The notes: generated by a model not told the origin, from the sequence alone. A stretch of DNA of 43,705 nucleotides from Purshia tridentata (GCA_003254885.1 QANT01001878.1:1-43705), one strand, 5' to 3'; counted from the stretch's first letter, positions 10,938-22,935 are shown. A program made the numbers and translations.

Positions 10938-12594
10938 AGTGCTAGAAGCCTAACGAGAAAATTCCAATTCCCTCATTTCCTTGGTAAAAGCTAAGAAATT
11001 GTGATGGAGTCTTCTGGGCCACAAAGAAACTTGTCTACCCCTTTTAATGTTTGTCATTCGTTCCACACGCGTTATTCATTCGAGACGTGCGAGAAGGGTG
11101 AAGCCTACGTCAAACCTGGGTCAAGCTCATTTATAGGCCCAGTGAAAAAGAAGAATTGGGTTCATCCATGGTCTGCCTCTAAGCCCCATGTGAAATGGTG
11201 GGGGTAATTGGGCTCGTACAGGAGGTCTATAACCATATTGATGATAGAGTCATTGGCCTCATGACCTTGAAACCACAAACCCAATAGCATATTTATTTTT
11301 TTATTTTGGTTGTAGTGGGCTTCGAGCCCCAGAGGAGGGGTTGGGGCACATTGCCCTTAGTCCAATTTCCTACCCTTTCCGTCCAATCATTGTTTGCTCA
11401 GCCATCAGTTGTTTACATAAGAGTCTGAGACAATACTTTGATACCCCTACTCCAATATCATCAATTAAGCTAATTACTATTTAGTCTCCATAACTATATT
11501 TTCTTTTCCAGAAAGAATACTACTTAATAAATGGAGCATAAGAAATGAATGCAATCAGTTCAGCTTCAAATTTGTAGTGGAGGACCCATGAAAGACAGAT
11601 ATAAATGTAGCCACAATAACAATGCCAAAAGGGTATGGACTGCCACATGTAGTTGATGCAGTCCAGAAAAGAGCAAACAAAACACTGTGATCAAATATTA
11701 ACCTCTTCTTTTACAAACTTGGTACCCTATCCAACCTTGAAGCAAAAAGGTTACAGATTTACAGTTTTCGAATTCAAATTCAAGTCAGCTCCGATTATGT
11801 GTAGCACTAACTATAAACAGGATGGTCTATGGAAAGTTAGACATAAAGCAAAATCCAATTCCCTCATCCCATCAACCACACTAATAAGTACACTTGATTT
11901 GTATAAAGATCCTTTTAAGCCTGTTTCAATACGCTAATTACTCGATCAAAGAGAACAAGATTTTATTTATAATTTATATACAAGCAAAAAAAAAAAAAAG
12001 TCAGATGTCAGGTAGGCTCAGGGTCTCAGCATGCACACTTATGAATCATTAACACCTCAAAGTAATGTCTAAGTCAAATGGGCCCTCATAGTCATAGCTT
12101 TGTCAAATATTTTTATATTGTCCATCACTTTGAGGCCATTCATGTGATATGCATGGAAGGTAAAATTGTAACAAGATACAATTTTTTTATCCATGTAATG
12201 CTCAAGGTTTCTTGCAATGCTTTCTAAATAACAGTTTTAACCAGAAGGGAGATTAATACAGTACCAAATTAGATTCGTTTCAAATGCCATTGAAGGCTAA
12301 GTGTATCTTGAGCTTCTAATTCAAGTATTTCAAGAACATCTGGCATATAATTATAAATAATTGACAACAAACACAGAAAGAGGATTTCTCATAATGTTGA
12401 CATAAATAACATGATCATGATTAAAATTCAAAACTAAAATATAAACAGAAAAAAAAAACCCAACAAAGACTAGAATACAATTGGACAAAGAACCTGAACT
12501 AATGCTTCATATTTCAACAGGAATGAAACTAAAAAAAGTAAAATAAAAACCAAGTGAAAATGACTTTATTTTCTTGCAACAAATTGATCATCTG

Positions 12595-13039
12595 TTAATT
12601 GGGCTGTGGAGGAGGGGTAAAGAGATACCCTGTTCTCGGGTTCACGTTTGGCTCTGGATCAGCATAATCCATCACTTCAATTGCCCTCCTGGCTTTTCCT
12701 TGCGTTTCCTGGTAAACAAACAGAATATAAATTCCCAAGCCCAAAAAAAAATGCCAAAAGAAGTGAAGGGAAAAAAGAATCTACCTTTGTTTGAACTGAC
12801 GAATCTTCATGCTCAACAGTCTCCATCATCAGGTTCCTCCCGAATCCTTAAAATTGACAACACAAAAAGGAATCAAAGTCAGAATTGGTTATTTGGAATT
12901 GAAAAACATGTAGCTCGTGCAATATTCAGAAACCATTGATAAATATATATTACAGTGTATTAGTATTACCATGAGAGAAAAACAGAGCCAGAAAGCATGA
13001 AACAAGAAGAACCCTTGAAAACCAAGGACGACCCATCAT
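12595..13039 (-). CDS. Secreted small-peptide precursor with PSY-like DY motif, 3 exons, 81 aa
   Basis: I assembled this gene by hand from splice signals. Exons on the minus strand are 13039-12970, 12846-12785 and 12708-12595. The introns (123 and 76 bp) are GT-AG, and the phases (1, then 0) join without a stop. Two ATGs are adjacent (13039 and 13036); the second has the better context and gives 80 aa. Residues ~5-22 are a hydrophobic signal peptide (PWFSRVLLVSCFLALFFSH). A short, partly acidic spacer leads to a basic stretch (KARRAIEVM). The C-terminus holds DYADPEPNVNPRTGY followed by a proline-rich tail ending at the stop. The DY-DP--N spacing matches the core of sulfated peptide PSY1 (DYGDPSANPKHDP), but the PSY His is Pro here. 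I infer a Tyr-sulfated, proteolytically released apoplastic peptide; membership of PSY or of an unnamed related family is open. It lies in the CML-CDF interval, on the same strand as both. Confidence 0.75.
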
Positions 13040-13274
13040 ATCTTGCACAATTCTGGGAAATGGGTAGCTCTCAGAAGTGTGGATTTTGGTGGGGTTTGAG
13101 AAGAGAGAGAAACCGACTTATTAAGCTTCAGATCTGATGGGGACTCCAATGGCGTAATTGTAAGTTTAAAAGTTGAAAAAGTTTTTAACAGAATTTGGGT
13201 GTAAAGATAAGAAGAGGCGACGCCGGTGAGATACAATACAACTGTATAAATGAGTTTGATCTCTTCAAGAATTG

Positions 13275-13282
13275 TATTTATA
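13275..13282 (-). promoter_or_regulatory. Candidate TATA box of the small-peptide gene
   Basis: The minus strand reads TATAAATA about 236 bp before the first ATG of the peptide gene, giving an expected leader near 200 nt. It fits a real transcription unit. Confidence 0.45.
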
Positions 13283-13998
13283 CTCAACCCTCTCAGTACT
13301 GCCCAAAACAAAACAAAAATTTACAAAAATGAAGATATTACATAATTTACATTATATAAGAGCATATTTCGATGATGCCGATTAGAAAGAATTTAATGTC
13401 ACTACTGATAGTAGTGATAGGCATTGGATTTTTTTTGTAAATAATAGTTAAATACTTTATAATTCAAATTTTTTACTAATAAAAATACGAGTTTTTTTTT
13501 GTTTTTATAGATAAAAAAGTGTTGTTTTTATTTAGGGAAGGAGGATTTGGGTGGCAATTCTACGAGAATTTAATAACTTTACTACCCCACCAACTACTAA
13601 AAAGGTCAAATTTGAAACCACATTAAATTTTACAACGCCCCACCATACCTTATAATTAAGGTACTATCACCACAAAATTGATGCCACTATTTATTTGTTT
13701 TGAACCATTGAATTGTAAACGAAAGACATAATAGAACAAGACAAGTCCTGTTCTAGCTCCTAGCTACCAGGAGAAATTGAAAATAAAAATCCCAAAAGGT
13801 GGTGTGATAGTGATCAAATTTCTAACCATTGGGATTAGCACAATCTCTTTTAACTCCATCAAAGTACTAATTAAATTGATTTTCATGCATGCAATCCAAG
13901 ACACCATGAAAGTTGACTTCTCAATTTCTTTTCTGTTTTATTTTAGTAATCTGCTACTATTATTGTTTAAAATCTTACAAATAAATGTGCATCATGTT

Positions 13999-14025
13999 TG
14001 AGTCGGTGACTCACTCAATGAGTCA
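13999..14025. promoter_or_regulatory. Cluster of GCN4/AP-1-like bZIP half sites
   Basis: TGAGTC at 13999, TGACTCA at 14007-14013 and TGAGTCA at 14019-14025 lie within 27 bp. TGA(C/G)TCA is the known binding core of GCN4-type bZIP proteins. It is about 960 bp upstream of the minus-strand peptide gene. Function is inferred from the motif only. Confidence 0.35.
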
Positions 14026-14274
14026 AACTTGGTAGAGCCTGTGAGCTAGCCATAAAAATAAGAAATTAAAGGGTGGAATTAAGTGGATATAAATTTTCAA
14101 TTGATAATGACCCATTAATTTATTAATCAATTAATTAATAGTTAAAACAGTAGATACAAAATTAATAGTGATGGTCTGCATGTGGATTATGGGTGTATTC
14201 AGTTCGCAAGTGTTAACGCACGTGCAAGCCCCAAACCCACATACAGTGCCACTGCCTGCCATTTTGAATCTCTC

Positions 14275-14293
14275 CAGCTGATCAGATCAGCTG
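14275..14293. repeat. 19-bp perfect palindrome
   Basis: CAGCTGATC-A-GATCAGCTG: two 9-bp arms around a single A. It may be a dimer-binding site, since CAGCTG is an E-box type core, or chance. Confidence 0.6.
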
Positions 14294-14974
14294 CATGAAA
14301 TTGAAAGTTTCTTTTTATTCTTTAATCTTTATGCCTCTCACTTTCCTTATTCTGCCTAATTATGCCTAACCCATTAATATGGTATTCGTTTGATCGTGTT
14401 GCTTAAGGCTAAGTATGCTAAATAATATACAATATTGCTAATTAATCAAATAATCAAACTTTGCGCTCATTTATCTAAAATTAAAGGAGAGGATGTCATT
14501 GGGCATTGGACTTCTCCCAGACTCCCACTATTACTAATAATCACCCATTGTTTGGCATGCAAAGTTGTGTTTCTTGCTTTTCAGGCAAAGTGGAGCTTCC
14601 CCCTGCATCTGTCACATGGTCTTTGTTTATTCATTGTTTTTATTAGCCTTGTTCTTTTCTTTTTTAAACCCATCTCTCTCTAATCCACTAGCTTAAACAG
14701 ACCATGGGCCAAACTTGGCTAAATGGGCAGCCAAATTAAAGCATGGGAGGGATTAGGGAACAGGCAAAAACAAGTTGTCTTTTAAATAATAGTAATGTAT
14801 GACAGTCAATATGCACTGTCTAATGTCTCTATATATGTATAGTTTGATTTAGCTTACTACTTACACATTAATGACTTGGAAAGGACCAGCCACAGTATAA
14901 ATTTAAAATACCCCTATATGGGTTGACTTCTTGAGTTCCAAATCCCAATGATTTAGCTCTACATTGTATAATAC

Positions 14975-15059
14975 GAGATATCTAGATTTTTTTTTTTTTG
15001 GCCAAAGAGATATCTAGATTTTTTTTTCTTTTGGGCCAGGAAAGAGATATCTAGATTTT
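14975..15059 (-). repeat. Two serial T-run/GGCCA micro-insertions between three target copies
   Basis: GAGATATCTAGATT occurs at 14975, 15007 and 15044. Between copies 1 and 2 are a T run and GGCCAAA; between copies 2 and 3 are a T run broken by one C, then GGGCCAGGAAA. Read on the minus strand, each insert is a short (T/C)-rich TGGCC core followed by poly(A). The base context after the last copy gives ATT/AAAATC on that strand, a TT/AAAA-type nick site. Confidence 0.7.
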
Positions 15060-16771
15060 AATCATGTGAAAGTGTGCCAAACCAAAAACTCATGAAATGG
15101 AATTGGAGGTTTGGTTGTCATTGTTAACTACATTATTTAAGGAAATTTTGAGCCACTAGTAAGAAGTGGCAATTATTGAATTATGTGCCCCTGTTATTGA
15201 GTAACTAGACATTTTGATTGGAACACTTCACTAGGATCAAACTCATGCAATGCATAGATAGAGGCAGACATGTATTGACTATTGAGAGGCCAGAATTCAA
15301 TGATGCATGTCTTCGATAAAGTACTCCACCGACTATCTACCTAGGTTAGATTGACTTAAATAGACACTCAACTTCGAGCAGATTTTCACCTAGCTTTATG
15401 TAATAATGGACTAACTGATAAAATGAGAAGACAAATTCCTGGAAAGAGATGAGGACAAAGAGGCAGAATGGCATCACATGTCTTGGGTCCCAAAAACAGC
15501 TCAACTCAAGCCATCCAAAATTGGTGGTCAACCTTTTTACAGGCCTAACCCCTTGCAGCCACACCACATATATCATATATCACTTTGATTTTTACAGGTC
15601 TTTTAATGTCCACCCATAATTGTCTATTCCACGTACAAACCCAACAATATGGTTGTAAAAGTTATTCATCAAATCTGCTTTCCTTGCCTGTAGGTTTTTT
15701 TGCCATATTGCATTAAAATATGAACTTCTTTTGCTCAATGCATCAAAAGGTGAACTTGGTTAAAGCAAACAAAGGGAAAGGAGAAACTAGAAAGTAGAAG
15801 CAACAATAATAAATGGAAGAAGGAAAAAAGCAAGATTTATGATCAACTTTTCAGCTTTTAGTGGCTTTTGGTTTGAATACTATGGACTGGAAAGCGAAAT
15901 GTACTTCTGAACTTTGTGATTCAGTTTCCATTCAAGTCCAATATCTATCTAAGGACATGATGGGCCTACAGTTTTTTTCTCTCTCTTAAATTACCTCCTA
16001 GCCACTTGATCCATAGGTCTTTTACTCTTTTATAATAGTAAATTCCTTTGTCTTCATTCAAATCGGTTTTAACTTTACTGTCGTATCTTTCCTATAGCCA
16101 ATTGCCAAAGAGTCACCTGGTGCTCTTCCCCTGCCGTGACATATAAAGTTTGAGCAGTTACTTAAAGTTATGGAACAATTGGAAATTAATGGGAATTGAA
16201 ATCTGAAATCTGAAATCTGAGAAACAGAGATTTCTGTACTAATTCAGTAGCTACATGAAATTGACTACATCATGAAGGGTAGCATGCTAAGTACCTGTGC
16301 TGGGGAATTATGGTATTAAGTTGAGACTTGAACAAAAGACTCGATCTCTAAGCAAACGCATAACTGAACAGGAAGTTTCATTTGAATCCCCAAATTATTT
16401 AAGTACATCCGGGATTTTCCTACACAAACCTGATCTCATCTAGTTCTCACTTTTACATGTAAACTATATGTACAAGAACTCAGCAAACCATCTAATTAAA
16501 AACAAATTGTAAATGTTCATAATAGCACTCGAAGGGGAAAAAATCAGTGGCTATTTCAGCTAAAGTAAGTTGGCTCCCATCTCCTAAGAGAAACGGCTGG
16601 AGAATCCTCTGCTCCTCTTCTTCCAATGACAGCTTTAACAGTTGATTTCATGGATGAGGCTGGTGGATCAATAAGACCCCGGGCGAAGAGTGGCGGATTG
16701 TATGGAACAGTCGAACATTGCTGAATTGTTTGACAACTTGAAACAAACAACAAAATCATAAGCTACCAATT

Positions 16772-19616
16772 TTATGAGCTCTCTTGGAATTTGAGTGACC
16801 TAGATAATGCTGCTGGATTGGCTTGTAAGACCGGAGAGGCTTCCGCTACGTGGTTCTTTTCATCACCCTTTGATTGGAAGGCCTTAAAGAGTCCCCCACC
16901 ACTAACTGCATCAGCCTTATCATTCTTAATCCCCAATGTTGCCCATATGGAGCTTCTTGCAGCTTCTCCTGGGTCATCAATCCTCAATGTCTTTGGAATC
17001 CAAAGGCATCTCTCGCCATTCTTTTCTTTCGGTGGCTCCTCTTCCCCAGAGTTGTTTTGTTTTAGAGTGTTCTCATCCCTCGAATGTTTCCCCAAAGTTG
17101 GGGAGTTAGGACCAGAACTTGGAGCACTGTGATTTGGAGATGATGGCTGAGGAAGCCAAGGAATATTCCAAGCACCTTGTACAGCACAACCCCAATAAGC
17201 TGCTGCAGGGTAGAAGGGCATAGGAAACCCTGGAGGGCAGAAAGCAGGTGGTGTTACTGGAGAGCTCCATTGAGCAGAGTTCCAGGGGTAAGGCCAAGGT
17301 GCCCCAGGAAAGCATGGCATTTGAGGTGGGTAGCCCTGATAACTCTGCATAACTTGCTCTTGTGACCCACTTTTGCATGCTTCATCCTTTGAATTTGAAT
17401 CTGTGACTGTAGATTTATTCAAATGATCATCTCCAGTTACTCCACCTCCATAAGAAGCTGGAATCCTTAGTCCTTCAGGTTTATGAAATCCATTACGTGT
17501 ACAGTTCTGTACATTTTGATCAGCAAGAAGGACAGAAGCCATTGACTCGCAAAGGGGCGTGTCTGGGCAGAATGTTAGGACAGTGCCATTAGATTTTAGT
17601 GAAGGATGGTGGCCTCCATTTAGAACATCAGTTCGGGCATTTGGGAGAGCTTCAGAGACATTTATGTGACGATAATGAGAGGCAGAATTCTTATTCTTAC
17701 GACGACCAGCACCCACAGGAACATTCCTCATGGTCCCACCAGCTGTCCAGTATCTCTGGCAATTCTTGCAGAAGTGCCGGGGTTGGTTGACATTGTAATT
17801 ATTGTAGTAACAGAACTTGGTGTCCATGCTATTACAGCGGGGGCAAGGAAGTATTTTGTCTGGTTTCTTCAGAGTCTTTTCTTGTGAATTGCTTGTCTCA
17901 CTCTGTTCTTCTTCAGTCTTCAAAGTTTTTAATGTAGCATTCTCCTTCTCAACTGGTGTTTTGGGGTTTTCAATTCTAGATACTGCACCCGGATTGGTTG
18001 AGTCTTCTGAAGATAAAGGTGGGATTTCATCTTCCTGTTTAGTCTGAATTGGTTTTTCTCCCAATGTGTCCTGAATTGATCGAAAATTCAACTGAGGAAA
18101 TGAGTTTCAAATTAAGTATTGCTAAAGTATATACTAAACATTATCGCATTCACCCTTTATGTTCGTTATGTTATTACAAATTTACGAGGTAAAAAAGAGT
18201 GTGAAACAAAACTATCAACTGCTGACATATTGAATAGACTGAAACAATTATACTGCAGATTACATATCCATGTTAAAATCAAATTCCAATGCTTACAAAA
18301 GAACACAGGGGAAATGTGCCCCAGGACTCACCCCTCCATATAACATATTAATTTATTTTGAATGTTTTGACACTTTTGACACAATAGTGAATAGTCTACT
18401 TTGCATTCATTAGTTTCAATAAATTTGGAGATCTTTAGGAAGACATTTAGATTCCAAGTACTACTAATCCTTATCTATAATGTTAAGGGATGAAAACCAA
18501 TATCTTTTAAACAGATCAGGTTGGACTGGTTTCCATAAGATTGCAAGAACTAAATATTTTCTTTCCTATGACTTCTTGATGAGCCAAAAAAGGAGCATAA
18601 ACCAAATGCAGCCAAGCCCAGGGAGGAATCAACAAGCAACAGTGGTAGCAGCTTTCTTTTAGAATCTGCGTAGCATGTTCAAAGATCTAAGCCACTATGC
18701 AGACTGTATAGAGTAAAACGAAATAACTACAAACAATATGGGTAAACAACAATTCAATATCCCCAATAGAAATGCAAAATAAGCATAAGTTGCAAAACAT
18801 AACCCAACCCCAAACTGCCAAAAATCTGAATTAAAATTCATTTATTCAGACAATAAAACAAAACTTCAATAAGAATCTCACAAGAAAACCAGGAATAAAC
18901 AATTTTGCAAGTGGAAAGCAAACCCATGTGAAATATAGCAAAATTTCAAATGAAGTTGAGCACCAAATGAAAGGCTTGAATAATCACTAGCAAAAAATAA
19001 TAATCCTTAAAGATAAAGACCAGCAATCTCCAAACAATAAATATAAAAAAATAAAAAAAATCTGCTTTGTCATGCCTTTTTATAAAACTTGGTACTTATT
19101 AAGATTAAGAACCCATCTAACAACCCCAGAGAAGCAAATCAAAGCAAACTCGTACGAGATGCACATCTTCAAACACCAAAGCAAAACGAAAACCCCTGAA
19201 CAAACTCCAGAATTCAAATGAATCCCACAAAACCAATCAAAACCCAGAACCAAAACCAGAGCAGCATACCAAAAAGTCAACAAAAACCAACCCATTAATC
19301 CATTAGAGTTTGGAAACAATGGGTCAAGTCTGAAAACAAAAAAAACAAAGTTTGTATGAGAATACCGAAAGAAATCCCATACCTTATCTTTAATGGTATT
19401 GACCTCTTTCACTTCACCGTCTCTGTTGTTGGTAAAGGTATTGACTTCAGGCGAAGAGTTGGAGGAGGAGGCATGGTCCTGATCGAGAGCTTCTTCAAGG
19501 AGAGTTCCAGAAGATGGATCCGGCGCTCCGACTGAGTCACCAGAGCTTAACGGGTTCTCCGGCACGGGAATCGTCTTCCCAAAGAGCTTGATCGCCGGGT
19601 CCTTTGCCTCCGACAT
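16772..19616 (-). CDS. CDF2: CYCLING DOF FACTOR transcription factor (CDF2-like), 2 exons, 517 aa
   Basis: A nuclear Dof-type DNA-binding repressor of the photoperiod pathway. Known CDFs bind AAAG sites at CO and FT and are degraded through FKF1-GIGANTEA. Exons are 19616-19383 (78 codons) and 18091-16772; the 1291-bp intron is GT-AG in phase 0. The N-terminus starts [19 protein letters not shown], the CDF signature. The Dof finger spans about 157-212 with C161, C164, C186 and C189 (C-x2-C-x21-C-x2-C). Conserved C-terminal CDF blocks follow: [17 protein letters not shown] with [10 protein letters not shown], then FKAFQSK and [13 protein letters not shown]. The start at 19616 is chosen over an upstream in-frame ATG at 19655, because the latter would add a lysine-rich stretch absent from the family. 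CDF2 rather than CDF1/3 rests on the CML46-EMB2744 neighbourhood. Confidence 0.95.
18092..19382 (-). other. Intron of the CDF gene
   Basis: 1291 bp with GT at 19382-19381 and CAG at 18094-18092. A+T-rich; no embedded gene or element is seen. The frame open past the donor (19080-19655) is read-through of exon 1, not a separate gene. Confidence 0.9.
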
Positions 19617-19690
19617 TTTTGCTACGCTTTCTTTTTCCTTTATTTTCTTTTTCATAAAAAGAAAAAATCAATTCGAAAACTAAAAACTTG

Positions 19691-19694
<4 letters not shown>

Positions 19695-19726
<32 letters not shown>
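19695..19726. repeat. (GA)16 microsatellite in the CDF 5' leader
   Basis: An uninterrupted GA run lies 79-110 bp before the CDF ATG and reads CT on the coding strand. GA/CT leaders are targets of plant BPC/GAGA-binding proteins and often vary in length. Its place in the mature leader is inferred. Confidence 0.85.
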
Positions 19727-19730
<4 letters not shown>

Positions 19731-20805
19731 ACACGTTGTGTGTTGTATGTGTGAGAGTGTGTGCGTCGTCGTCTTGGTGTTGGGTTGATTGTTGTGCGTT
19801 TCTCTCAGCTGTCTATGCAGGTGCTGTGCCACGTCATCAACCACAGCGATTCTCAGCCACAAGTTGCCCTTGTGGCCTTCAAATTATATTTTGATTCGGT
19901 TTTCTGTCTTTCCTTTTTGCCCCCCATCTACATATTTTTGGTCTTTTGGGTTTCATTAGTCACATAGTTGGATCAAATTTCCACATTAAAGTTTTCCAAT
20001 CCTAGTCAGCATCTCACTTTTTGCATTCTCCAACATTGCCACTTCATCCAATCCTAAATGACAAATAATTTTATAGATGTAAAATTTGTAATTAATTGCA
20101 TACTGGTCGACAATTCAATTTCATATGATGGTATTTAACAAAATTCAAGAACTAACTACTCTATATCAACCTTCTGTTATACTTTTTTCATTTATGTATG
20201 ATGTTTGTAAGTTGTAACCACATTAATTAAGTTGTGATAATAATTGTTATCAAGTACATGTAAATATATAAGATTAATTGGATTTAGATATCAACTCACA
20301 AATGTTATATTATTGTATTGTTATTACTATTACCAAAATAAGGATATATACATACTTATTATTATTTTGTTGTGAAAGTTGACGTGCTAGTGTTGCAAAA
20401 AAAAGAAAAAAAAAGTTTGCTACTATAAACGTTTACTATTGTAAAAGAAAAAGGAAAGTTTGGAAAGGTAGGAAATCAAATGTTTGACCTCTTGAAATTG
20501 TTTTGAGATTAAGAGGCATCAACTGTGGCAACAAATATCGTTAATTAGGATATAATTCTAAAAAGTTCAAATACATGGAGTGTATCCCACATTTAGGCAA
20601 AATGATAGCGTAATTATATATATATACAGTAAAACTTTTCTTTTTTTAAGAATAATTATATATATATATATCTCATTTAAAAAAGAGTCAAAAGACCCAG
20701 TTTCTCCGATTCTGGGCTTAGCTCTTTTGGAATAGTCGAATAAATTGGGCGTAGAAAACCAGGTCCATCAATAAAGCAATTAAGCAGAAAAGTAGATCAA
20801 ATGTG

Positions 20806-21018
20806 CCACGTCGTACTGTACTGTGAGTAGGCCCCACCAGAAAAAGTGAATTGAAAAGTTACCTTACGCCAACCCCATGATCCTCTCCCACTACTTTGGG
20901 CACACGTGTCCAGGACAGTATACGTGTGAAGCATCGCCTGGGGCAAAGGCGTACCTAAAGTATCTTCTTCTACTGGCTGTGCTCTTCGCTGGTTAGAGGT
21001 CTCTGCAGCTGCCACGTG
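20806..21018. promoter_or_regulatory. G-box / ACGT cluster about 1.2-1.4 kb upstream of CDF
   Basis: Within 213 bp: CCACGTC (20806-20812), CACACGTGTC with a full CACGTG (20903-20908), ACGTGT (20922-20927) and GCCACGTGTG with CACGTG (21013-21018). The block is more G+C-rich than its surroundings. G-boxes bind bHLH (PIF) and bZIP (HY5/ABF) factors. Which gene it serves is inferred. Confidence 0.5.
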
Positions 21019-22935
21019 TGCTCGGCCAAAGTTAGGAGTATCTCTTTTCTTTATGCAAAATTATATGATTAAGAATATTTACAACAAAAAGGTTAATTCC
21101 TTGAGAGAATAAAGAAACAAATGTTAGGTTAATAGCATTTTGTCTTCTGGAATTCGATTTTCCTATCCTAATTTATTTTGTTATTTTTTTTCCCAGTTTC
21201 TGTTTTCAATCATAAGGTTTTGAAAATAGAAATTCATGGGTTTTGATCGGGCTTTGATCAGTTTTGTCTTGGACCTGATAAATTATGATGATATTTAGAT
21301 AAGATGATCCAATAAATGACAAGAAAGGGCAAAATTATCTATTGAAATTAGATTTATCTGAAAATTTTTATTTTCAATAAACATATGTGTATATTTGTAA
21401 TATTATTATTATTTGAATTAAAAGAAGAAGGAGAGAGGAAGATAGGTTGAAGATGAGAACATTGAGAAGGGACAAGGGAGAAATGTCAATACACAAATAA
21501 ATATTTATTGTTTTATGTTTGAAACTGTAAATTGATAGGAGGTAAATTTGTAAAAAACGGAAAGGTGTATTTTGGGCTTTGTGTATGGGGAGAGCTAAAG
21601 CATTTGGGCCTTCTTGTAAATGATCCATAATTACTAGATTCTTAGTCAGTCGTACCACGCAGTACGTAGCCTTCCCAACAGTACAATACACAGAGTACCT
21701 TAACTGATCCTCTGTGTTGTTTCTTCACTTTTACAGTTTTACCCTTCCAGTTCAATTATGTATCTCTGAAATAGAGGTTTACCATTTTCTGTATTGTCCA
21801 TTGTGCGTGGTTGACTGGACTTTCACCCATGACTTTTTGTCACTGTGAATGGAAGGCCAATACAAAATATGCCATGCACTCATTAATTTAGGGGCTTACA
21901 ATGCATATTTGGGTCTTTTGAGCATTATGGTTGACTAGTACCATGACTTTTCGTCAAGCTGAAAATAAGGTAGCACTAAAAGCAAGCCAATTAAGGCCAA
22001 CACGGCTCATGGATCGCTTTGGTTGAAAATATGACAGTGCCACACCACCTTCCTTCAATTTGATACTCATTTCCATATTTGCCAATATGCCAACCCAAAC
22101 GCGTAGATTGACTTTTTGTTAGTGTAACTCAAAATTCGACATTTCTTGGTTATTCTTTTGTTTTTTGTTTGTTTGTTTGACATACGTACATTACCCCAGA
22201 AACAAGGCTCTCTACCATTAGCTATCTTCTTGAGTAGACAATTAGATCACCATCTATGTTTTAACATATATTGACCAAACCCACTTAATTTGTTCTATCT
22301 CACTCTCTTCCATCTCATACTACGTAAGCATGTCAAAATTTCTAAACTTCAATCCGTCACAACAATGGGGTTGAAATGGTAATATTTAGCATGTTATCAT
22401 AGTGGGCTTTAAAATTTGGGGGTCTGAAATGAAATAAAAAAATGGGGTTCCTAATCATTTATGTATATTCACATAATTTTAACTTTAAATTTATAAGTAC
22501 TCATAAAAATTAGGCTATTTTCGTATTTGTCTACTCTTAAGTTAAGACCGATGCTACATTTCATAAATTAATTGATTTAAATTAATAATTAATAATATAA
22601 CATGTGAATATCTAAAACCAAAACATGAAATATGAGAAAATGAAAAATATTCCACTAAATTGTTTTCTTTTATATTATTTCATGGTTGGGAACTTGGGAG
22701 ACTTGGTCTATGTTACTTAACCAAAGTAATCAAGAGCCAAAAATTATAAAAAAAACTAAAAGAAAAGCTAAAAATATTGCTAATTAAAGAAAAGTGGGCC
22801 AAGCCCATCTAAGTGTCCCACAAAATCATGCACACATCATTGTAGTAGTTTCCAACGGAGAATTCAAGCCCATTCGAGCCAGAAATAGCCCACGTAATCC
22901 TTACACAACGTGTCGCTTGGAATTTCCATAGCGTG

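Larger units (their letters stand above)
10241..12594. other. Intergenic DNA between the CML gene and the small peptide gene
   Basis: Contains the CML promoter, a poly(A)/CTTGGCC micro-insertion at 10886-10937, and otherwise A+T-rich DNA. Open frames at 11001-11207 and 11653-11937 have no recognisable protein features. The end nearest 12594 is the 3' region of the minus-strand peptide gene. Confidence 0.6.
13040..16771. other. Intergenic DNA between the small-peptide gene and CDF
   Basis: No protein gene is supported; open frames at 13777-14001, 14435-14683 and 15346-15576 look like chance. Contents: peptide-gene promoter, a TCACTACT-GAT-AGTAGTGA palindrome at 13399-13417, a bZIP-type motif cluster at 13999-14025, a 19-bp palindrome at 14275-14293, a double T-run/GGCCA micro-insertion at 14975-15059, an imperfect 21-bp direct repeat at 15707-15727 / 15737-15757, and three GAAATCT units near 16198-16220. 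The right end is the CDF 3' untranslated region. Confidence 0.6.

Noticed and set aside
12574..12939. Plus-strand 121-codon frame
   Set aside because: It is antisense to exons 2 and 3 of the small-peptide gene, whose splice sites and reading frame are much better supported.
13036..13311. 91-codon minus-strand frame ending at 13036
   Set aside because: It lies in the leader of the peptide gene, contains its TATA box, and is in a different frame from the peptide.
20797..21015. 72-codon minus-strand frame over the G-box cluster
   Set aside because: Its open reading probably reflects local G+C content; no protein features and no neighbouring exons.
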